Shown one piece after another: positions 21,937 to 31,800 of a stretch of DNA of 64,000 nucleotides. The stretch is from Zygnema cylindricum (lineage: Eukaryota > Streptophyta > Zygnematophyceae > Zygnematales > Zygnemataceae), in contig JBBHKE010002644.1 of the NCBI GenBank assembly GCA_037447655.1, forward strand, positions 243,824-307,823. Reading direction: 5' to 3'. Under the pieces are notes generated by a model. That model made no database searches and had not been told where the DNA came from. It saw only the letters and a program-made list of their open reading frames with translations. The translations under genes and the position numbers were made by a program. Positions within the stretch are counted from its first letter, which is position 1, and each line of letters begins with the position of its first letter.

Positions 21937-22007
21937 GGCCAAGCCGGGGATCGAACCTGGGACCTGTGCAAACTGTACACTAGCTCTACCAACTGAGCTA
22001 CCCGGTC
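21937..22007 (-). tRNA. tRNA-like sequence, probably a pseudogene
   Basis: On - the 71-nt block folds as a cloverleaf. The acceptor is GACCGGG/CTTGGCC (6 of 7 with wobbles). It has a perfect D arm GCTC...GAGC with AGTTGGTA loop, and a T arm CCAGG-TTCGATC-CCCGG with one mismatch. The 22-nt spacing between D and T arms is near normal. The anticodon loop would be ACAGTTT with C instead of the invariant T at position 33, and the anticodon stem has a mismatch. This is closer to a true tRNA than the LTR blocks, but decoding is doubtful. Confidence 0.5.
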
Positions 22008-22121
22008 GATGTGCACGCAAGCGCCTAATACCAAATTTATACGGCAATTAGCGGCGCACTGGCGAACCAGCTTACTGCGCGATACATACGTGTGGAGTCC
22101 AAAGTGGACAATTCTCCAACA

Positions 22122-22829
22122 TCTTATGCTTTCAACTTGTTTTTTTTTTTCAAAATTTTGATTCATCTTGTTGTTTTTTCAAAATTTTGACCTAGGGCTA
22201 AAAGTTGTTGTGCAGCAACAAATTGTCATTTATCCATAATGTCAACGGCTACACATAATCAGTGTGAATACACTTGGTAGGATGATTAGGGAAAACAATA
22301 CCCTAAAAAACCCTAAACAACCCTAAAATAGATCGTGCAATATTGTGCATTATGCTTATTAAAAACCGTCATAATCCTTGCTAATATTGTGTGTAGGCTT
22401 AGAAAGAATGAGATGTTCCATTAGTAATTAATGCACGTTATAGCTCTTTTATCAAAGAAGATATTTACCTCGATGATAAACATGCTTCAAGACAACGTTT
22501 TAAAAATGACGACATTATTTTTATTTTTCGAACTTTTAAGCACTACTATTATGAACTCATTGTACTCTTTTAGAGCCTGTTATTTTCGGTCGGAGGCGGT
22601 GGATCTTACAGTATGGCCAATACTTGTAGAATAACTAGGGAACGAAAGAGTGGAAATAATTTTATTATGAAGGTCAGTTTGGTGGAAAAAAAAAAATACT
22701 ATGTTCTTGAGCCGTGTATGCAGAAAACATTTGAAAATAAAAAAAAAAATTGCATCCAATTCCAAAACTTAATGAAATTTGCAAAGCCACCATCCCACAC
22801 CCTGAATCATTATTAAAGACACAATTAAG

Positions 22830-22861
<32 letters not shown>

Positions 22862-23788
22862 ATTCGAATTCAGATCCAAGTGACCTGGCTGATACTAAAC
22901 CACTTAAAAATTTATCGCTAAAAGAAAAAACATTTGGTGTTATTAATGCTATTTTGGGTTCAAGAGCGAGAATTTAATGGCACCGATGTAGTGTTGCTTA
23001 AGTCTAATAGCGATACTGGGTGTAGTTTCTTACCAAAATAATAATAAAAAGAATTATACTGGTACTGTTGACAGCCATTCCATAGACACTCATACATACA
23101 TCATTAAGCATTGAAAATGTCAACATGCAAAGTCACAACCTCGTAAAACATTCACTGAGCGGCAAGGATTTTGTGGATCATTAACAAAATACACTTTGTG
23201 AATCATCCAAAACAATCACTAAAATGACTAAAACTTTTAAATTGTAAGCGAGAAAAGATATCCTAATACTAAGCTTTCGATTTTCTACACCTTCGCTGAA
23301 GAAATGTGAGTTAAAAAACTTTATCACATTTAAAAACACAGGTGTCCTGATGAAAGGAAAGGAAAGGGAAGGAAAGAAAGAAACCTCTAAGAGAACATAC
23401 TATTTCCCTAAAGCTTCAACTTTAAGAAGCATTTCTCTCCTTTTTGCGTCTTTAAAGATTTTTTGCATCCCGAAAGTTTTTTCGTATCCTGAAGGTTTTT
23501 TTTGTATCTTGAAGGAAAAAACTGTATCGTAAACGTTTACAACGGTTCTCCACAGAAATGGAATGCACATTTTAGAAAAAGTCGATATTGCTGTAAGGGA
23601 AGGCTATAGATCCAAGATTTCCATTAAATATACAATGGCCTTTTTTCCCTGTCCTTTTTTTTTTCTCCATCTCTCTACTCGCTTTTGGGAGCTACTTTTG
23701 CTGTACTTTTCCTCGTAATGTATCGTTTTCAAAGAAAATAAATCAATGGAATTCACAAATAAAAATTACACTGAGAAAAACTAAACCT
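22122..23788. other. Intergenic region downstream of the GT61 gene
   Basis: AT-rich with an (AT)n run at 22829-22858. No recognised gene. It should contain the 3' UTR of the GT61 gene (reading on -). Confidence 0.4.
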
Positions 23789-24221
23789 CTAAGCAACTTT
23801 CGAGGGTGGTAAGATCGTCACAACTTCTTGTACAACACTATTGATGTCGATAGTGAGATCTTTCCGAGGTCGACCTTCTCCAAAAAACAAATAGAAATCG
23901 ATATTTAGCTGATCGGCCAAATAATGGAATGCTCTATTATCATATTTTTCGGGACGAATTTCGACCAATGCGGTACCGGGAGCCATGTAAAGGATGTTTG
24001 TGAGACCTCCATGGTGTTCTCCGACCAATACTAAAGCTCGGGCAAAAAGTTTTCTACTTTCAGGAATACTCGCGTTTCCGTAATAGCTTACAACACGATC
24101 TTTTCCGTAATGTTTTACGAGTTCTGTGTAGAATGGTTCCTGGTTTTTACTGCCTCGTTGACAAGATACGACGATAACCCAATCTTTTGGTCGAGGTCGT
24201 TTCCACAGAGGCTCCTCTCTC
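23789..24221 (-). CDS. GT61 gene exon 9 (terminal): catalytic end of module 2
   Basis: Acceptor AATTCAG; stop TAG at 23789-23791. It encodes DWVIVVSC, the conserved loop GEHHGGLTNILYMAPGTALV and YDNRAFHYLADQL, ending ILPPSKVA. The H-x-G-G-L-T-N loop is canonical for GT61 and, by family knowledge, contributes to the active site. Confidence 0.9.
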
Positions 24222-27200
24222 CTGAATTTTTTTACGCCCCAACGTGAAAGAAAAAAAAAATACAAATGGGTAAAGAAAAAATTGCATTAATGTTGAGTTC
24301 ACTGACACCTCGTCCCTGGAACATTGCACAAAAAGAACTACAAAAGAGACAAAATTTCATCTGTGGTAATCACCACATTCTTGGTGAAAGACATAAAAAT
24401 TACTTTTTTCAAATAATGACTCTTTTAACATAATCTAGGTAAGAATAATACACAAATATACCTTGACCAAGACAACACCTACAAATCTCAAAGCAGAGAT
24501 CGAGTTTAAGCTCTCATCCCAGTTTCTGGTTTCAAAATTGAGGAAATGAAGGAGGTAGGAAGGAAAGGTGAGGAAAAAAATGAGGAGAGAAATGGAGGAA
24601 AAAAGAAACATAGGAAAAAGAAACTGTAGAAAGGACTTAAAAAAAGCAAATAAAGGAAGGCAGGTGAAGGAAAAGATACATAGGAAGAAACAGCAGGGAA
24701 AAATGCCAAAAAGAAAAAATGAACGGAAGTACAACAGCTGGACAAAAACATGGAACGAAAGTACGGGAGAAAAAAAATCAAAAAAATAGACAGATAAAAG
24801 ACGACAAACAATCAAGAAAACAAAACAAGCGCAGCAAAAGAATATGTCCCAAAAGTTAAAAAAAAAAAAAAAACTTTGGCGCATCGAAAAAAAAATTGTT
24901 CTCGCGATGCGACTTCCCCAAAAAGAAATTTTGAAGATTTTTTTCTCCAGCTGTTTAAGAGGCGAACCTGTGGCAAAATAGGCAAACTAAAAGCACACGA
25001 CCCAAATAAAGAAAGAACAAAAAAAAGTCGTAAAAATGGGTCAAATAAAACTGGAAATGTTCTTACGATGGGACTTCTCCGAAAGAGACTTCGAAGAATT
25101 TTTTCCGAAGCTGATTGAGAACCGAAGCTGTGGGTCGGCCACAACGAGGCTGCGACGCAACAAGCAGTCTCTCAGCAAACGCTATTTGGTCCTTCGCTCT
25201 CGACAAATAGTATGGATTTAAAGATTTTTGAGTCCACCCGATGGCCTCCATTAAAACCACATCATTTTTCTGCCATGATTCCATGGCTACAGGAAGACCC
25301 TGCACGAGCCATATTAAGAAAGAGGGAAGGAAATTGAGGGGCGGAGGGAGAGGAAAGAGGGAGAAAGGAGGGAGAGTGAGGGAGAGAGGGAGGGAGGGAG
25401 GAATAAACGGGAAGACGAGAGAGAACCAAAACAAGTTACAAAAGCACAGTCTGGAACGGAAACTCAAAGTCAGAACACTCTAGAAACGCTTTTAAGTAAA
25501 CCTCGAAATTTTAAAAACCATAAAAACCCCTGAAACCCTAGAAGACCCTCAAAATCATTTTATACAACTCGTTAAAACCTTCAAAAATCCAGGGAAAAGC
25601 TTCCCAGCAACTAAACACCATGATAAAATCTAGGAATGCCATGGACAATTTGTGGACTTTAGAAACCCAAAATGCCTCCTTCACTCCCCAAACTAAAAAT
25701 CCAGTTTAAATAATGTTTTTTAACAAGATGGTTTCTTCCAGGAAAATCTTTTGAGTACAACACATCAGTCAACATGGAGACTATCCAATTCGATAATACA
25801 GTGGATTACCAATCTCGAACTAGTTATAAGCTCACAGAAAGACCCACACTAATGATGATAATGGCCCAAGATTCACTCTCTATCATGAAATTCTTAATAA
25901 CTCGGTCATAAATAGAAATCCCATCTCCAATTTTCATCATCACAAAACTGGTATGACTAGTATAAATCAATCAACAATGTGAATGAGAAAGTAAGATTTT
26001 CCACCAAGCCAAAAAAAAACTCCAGGATCCTGTAACGTTAGGAAATTCATGTATGTAGAAATATATTTGTAGGTAATATACATCTCTCGTAGGGTAATTT
26101 CTAACGTTGTGTATCAGCAAAAAAATTATCGCGATAACACCGATACCGATAGTTATCGGTTATCGAACGGTCAGAGGTTCCGATATATCGGTCCGAGACC
26201 AACAAATTCCTTATCGGCGATAACTTAAAAAAATATAGTACGCATACAATAGTACTTTATAATATACTGTATTATATTATTGACTTTATATAGCGTGGCA
26301 TGCCACGCATAAGAATCTGTTCCGTATTCTGTTTAATTGGAGTTCATTATGTACAGCGCAGCAAATATCGCGATTTTTTCCCGAAATCGGGGGGAAGGGG
26401 TTCCGCTGCACGTCCGGGGAATAACCCGTACAGTTGAGTGTACGGCCGTACATTTAGCTGTACGGTCTGTACATTTATTGCCGATAATTATCGATATCGG
26501 TGTTATCGCCGATAAACAACCGATATTATCGGTTGTTTATCGGCGATAACACCGATTGCGATATATTGTGCCAATATATCGATTATCGGCAACCCGGATA
26601 AAGGCCCATATCGGTTATCGGCAAATCCTTACCGATACACAACACTAGTAATTACAATGAGATTTTTTGCCCAAATGTTGAGGGCAAAATATTCGGTTGA
26701 CCGATTTTCGTACTTTGACCTGACGTACATATACGGTAAAAGAAATAGGGCAACAAGGAAAAATTTGCCCTGGAAATTTTACCTTTAATTTAGGGTGCAC
26801 AATTATCAAGGGTGAATTTAACGAGCGTAAAATTTGCCCTGGTAAATTGAGTTGATAATAAAATTCGAAGAAGGGAAGAAGGGGACGGGGAAAGAAGGGG
26901 TGCTTAACAAACTGACACTCCAACATGAACCGTACGTGTACTCCAGTATTTTGATGCGTAAGAAATACTGGGGCCATTAATTCGTTTTTGGATAAACAGC
27001 TATAATCGTACGGTTGTATTCACTTCAGGCGTACTTTCTTGTCTACGAATTTATGAATTTACCCTCGATGAGAGTAAATTTCAGCTTTACCCTACCAATA
27101 ACAGATAATAAAGGTTCGCAATACTTAATGTCCAGAAATTAGACATCATCAATTTAAAATAATATGATCCATATTAATTTCGGAAAACAGAGTGAGGGTT

Positions 27201-28270
27201 TGAATGGCGAGAAATACCTTAATTTCCTCAAACAATTGAAATTCAACTTTTCCTGTCGACACTAAGATACAAAAGGGTTTGAATTGTCGTTACATTATTA
27301 TGACATTGTCGTACACTTGATCTTTACAAAGAATCAATCGTCAAATTGGGTACACAGTGGCACACATTCGATAATTTGACAATACAGATTTTAATGTACA
27401 CCTGTAACTGGTTTAAGATATGAGTAGTATAGTAGGAGCTCAAGATTTGAAGATCACAACGGAGAACGAAATGAATCTAGTCTCACTAAATTGTAATATT
27501 TCCATTGCACCTTTTCAGTACCCCTTTTTTAACCACAAAAAAAAGCAAATTCACATTCGTCCTACGGAGGTTTTATTACAAGGAATTCCGCAAGTGATAG
27601 CACGCAGGTACGACTCTTTCACAAAAAAGAGGAAATCAAATCTTCTCACAACAGGTCTACTTATGAATATACCTACTAAAACAAAATAGTAGACACATTC
27701 TAATCAGCATTTTCTGTGACCCCATACAAACCAGAGTTTGCGGTTATTTCCTTTCCTAGTTCGACGGGAACCCATTCTTAGGGAAAATACGTGAGGAGGC
27801 CAAGCGTGACGTCTTTTTAAAACATCAAAAGATTTTCAAAAGCTTCAGGAATGGCCTAATTGTTTGGCAATTCTTCAACAATTATTCGATTTTTTCATAA
27901 ATGATAGGGCAAAAGATGGTAAACTATATTTGGTGGAAGACACAATATAGGATCTGTATGCTCTCTTCCTTACACTAAAGTTTTTGTTTCTAGTTTAAGG
28001 CGATACTTTCTCTTGTCCTTACTTGATTACTAGATTAAGTCGAGAATTTTATAATGGAGAATAGGAAACCCTGAGCTTCTTCCATATTTGATTCTTCAAC
28101 AATGCCTTTTCTGTTTAACAATAAATTTGGGGGACTTTTTCTCTTTTCTCTTTTCTGCCAGCGTAATACTCCATTCACGAGGGAGGGAGGTAGAGGGAGG
28201 ACGGAAGGAGGGGGGAGAAAGAGGGAGAGAGGAGTGGAGATAGAGGGAGGGAAGAGGAGAGAGCGAGAGG

Positions 28271-28327
<57 letters not shown>

Positions 28328-28816
28328 CCTTACCTTGTTGTTCTTCAAAATACTGTCGAAAAGAAGAAAGTTGGGGAGTGTTTCTACAATACTGTGATAA
28401 TAGAGTCCTCCATGTAGACTTATCAAACTCACAAGAGTAGCAAAACGGGTAACTCTGCGTTTCCCGCAACCACCAACATAAAATTAGATCATCAGCCACA
28501 CTAATTCCTTATATACTTCTTACAATGAGCATATCCACTGCCTTATTCATCAGAATTGTAAATTTCTTTCTTAAGTCACTCAAGACTTCTATTCAAAGAT
28601 ACAATTTCTTTCTTCCAAGCTGAGAAACTTGCTTCTCCAAAACAAAGAGACAAACCCAAGATGCAGAAAGGAAAGGTAAAACAAATCATTCATCCTTACC
28701 TCTGGATTAAAAAACTTAAGAAAGGAACGAAAAAAAAAAAATCAAACGGACGTTCCAGCTAAAGGCCAGAAAAACCATCCATTCTGACTTCAAAAAACTC
28801 CAGATTACTATAGACA

Positions 28817-28853
<37 letters not shown>

Positions 28854-31800
28854 TATGCATAAGAAAGAAAATATACAACTTAAATCCCACCTGGTATTCC
28901 TTGTATAGGCCATATCAACAGCTCCTGGGGCCGGTCGACAACCCCCTACATAAAACTGGTGGGTACTGTTGAAGGCTACACCGAAAGCATTTAAGTAAAC
29001 ATTTTCTAAAACGTAAACATTTCCCTGCAATAAAATAGTTTCTCTGGCCACAGTCAGTCTCCCAATAAAAATCCTAGTTTTTTGTTCAAATCTGCTGAGT
29101 TTTCTCCTATTTCTAGAGCTTTAAGTAAACTACAAAGTAATTATTACCCCTGCAATTTGAGACTCTTCCGAGTGCGAAAAATATTGCCATGTTTTTCTTT
29201 TTAGTCTTTCTCCTGAGACGGAAAGTTTTTTGTTGGATAATGTAGTTTTTCTCAAGAAGGAAAACTCTTTCAACATTGTAAAGAAAAACATGTCCAAGAA
29301 ATGAAAACCTTATTTGTTGGGTAATGTATTTCTTTTTCGGATGTAAAACACATTACCGGATAATGTAATCTTCAATACATAGTGGGCAAAAAGGTTTCGT
29401 TTTCAATCTACCATGTTAAGAGGTGTCAAATGTAAAATATAAGAAAAGAGGAAAAAAAAAGGGCACATAAACACACCTCATAAGCCCGTCTCGGTTCTCT
29501 TTCAGCTCGTTTTTGATCTACCATATTCAGAGGTTTCGTCCCAAGTGACTCTTCGTCACTCAAACCTTCCACGTGGCACACTCCCAATGCGACAGCTGTC
29601 CCTTGATTTTTGCACTTGGCAATCAGAGGGCACTCCATTGGCCCTCCTTCACATGTGTCAGCTACAGGACTATTCGGATGTAGTGTGGAATAAGATTTTT
29701 GGAGGACAACAACAGGGAGCTCTCCCACTGTCACAGGTACCGTTAAAAAGCTCGTCTGTATTGGTTCCGACGGCGAATGTTTGAGTGACACCTGTCCTTC
29801 GGGTTCGTCTTCTTGCACTCCAATAATGGCTTCTCCAAACAGCTCTTTTTTGACAGCTTGCGCTAACTTTTCTTCTATTTCAAAACTCTCCGGGTCATCT
29901 TCTAGAACTTTTGTCCTTATCTTCGAAGGAAGATTTGAAAGTGGGAGAATTTTCTCCACTTGTTTCACTATGTCCTCCACTTTGTATTCAATTAGTCCCT
30001 TCTGACCTCCCGTCCCGAAAGATAAATAATATTGAATGCGGAGTCGATCGGCCATATAATGGTAACATCTATTATCGTATTGGTCGGGCCGTATTTCATA
30101 TAAGGCAGTCCCAGGTGTCATAAATGTCATGTGAGTGAGACCCTCATTATGTTCACCGATTAATAGTACAGCTCGTGGATAAAGTTCTCGAGCGTCAGGA
30201 ATAGGAATGACTCCGTATGTAACAGCAACTCTATTTTTTCCATATATAGATATCAATTCATTTGCGAGAGCACGACTTTCCTTCAATTTTTTATTTTCCG
30301 GTCTTATTGCTACAATAATAACCCAATCATTGCGGCCTCCGACTTCCCAGAGGGTACTGTCGGGATTGAAGTCGCTGAAAATCAGCCCACCCACAAAACA
30401 AATGTGTGAAAAAAAAAGGGGGCTGAAATACATGAGAAAATGTGTCTAATGTGTGTGGAAAAAAAAAAATGCCAAAAAAAATAATCGTGCACACTTCAAT
30501 ATAACTCGCCCCCACCAGACTACACTGTCCATCTATATTGGTGTTGAAAAAACTAATTCGGTCACGACTTTTTTGGTAAAAAATCACAAAAAGTGCCAAT
30601 AACACTATTTAAGGGAGGGGACTAGAACTGGCTACGTCTCCCACCCTAAATAAGTGGTATTGATACTAGCTTTAATACTAGTAGTTCCTTACCACTAATA
30701 GCGAGGGGCAGTGCACTTTTGAACTAGCCCCTCTCCCTCCCCCTCCCCCTCCCTCTCCCCCTCCCTCCCTCTCTCTCTCTATGTGGTATTTTAGACAGGA
30801 CTTCAAAAAAACTATCTCAGTTCAAAATGTTTGTCAGTCAAAAAAACTATCTCAGTTAAAAATTTGAGTCAGTGTATCTCACCTGTACATAGCCCATCAA
30901 AATAACTTGGCAATAAATCCAGACTAATTCTTTAATTCTGATGAACACTGTACTTTTCCAACAAACTCCGTAAATTAAGGAAACAAACCATTTTCAACGA
31001 AGGTAAAATAAGACACTCCATGACCTCGGTGAAAAGTAGAGAGAGCATACCTCGGGCGAGGAGGAGGGAGAGGAGCTCTCAAATATTTAGTTTTGAGAAG
31101 ACGGAGGACTCCTTTACTAGGATGAGCACACCAAGCCTTTGCAGGAACAACTAAAGTTTCTGCAAAAACAATTTCGTCGACTCCTCGAGTAATCCATTGG
31201 ACATTCATAGATTCAAGAGGATGACCCACTTCTTTGAAAATTGCTTCATCCCTTTTTTGGCCAGATTCCATGAGCACAGGAATTCTCTGGGAAAAATCAA
31301 TGTAGCAAAGAGAAGAAATCAGTAACCGGCCTCTCGACTGTAACTACTTTAGAACCGAATCAGAATACGTATAAAACGTTTTCTCTGCAACCTCCTCCCC
31401 CTTCCCGTCCCTCCTCTCTCCCTCTCCCTCGCTCCCTCTTCCACTCCCTCTCCCCCTCTCTCTCTGCCCTCTCTCTTCCTCCCTCCCGCTCCTAGGACTG
31501 GTCTGTTGCAATCCCCCATTTTCTTTCATCTGTAAACTCGCTTCTGTTCCCTTCTCCAAAATTTCTCTCCCTCTCGAAATTTTCTACTTTTTCTACAATA
31601 TATTGTCCCTTTGTGCACAAAAAAAAACATTTATTCAATTCATTAACTAAAATGTCCTGAACTGCTTGTTCATGAAAAAATGGTGCATGTTTTGTTTCCC
31701 AGGATTTTATTTTGGGCGGAGAGGAAGTGGGTCAATAACTCCTTCCTCATTTATTAGAATGAAAATGAAAGGGTGAGAAAAGAGTTCATCAACAGATTCC

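Noticed and set aside
27420-27689. 89-codon frame on +
   Set aside because: Inside a GT61 intron, no domain, no copy, no splice or promoter context.
28102-28440. Arg/Glu dipeptide-rich frame on +
   Set aside because: Translation of a (GA)n tract on the strand opposite GT61 exon 7.
23789-31290. Two separate GT61 genes in tandem
   Set aside because: Exon 5 carries the end of one module and the start of the next with no stop, and the splice phases on both sides fit one reading frame.
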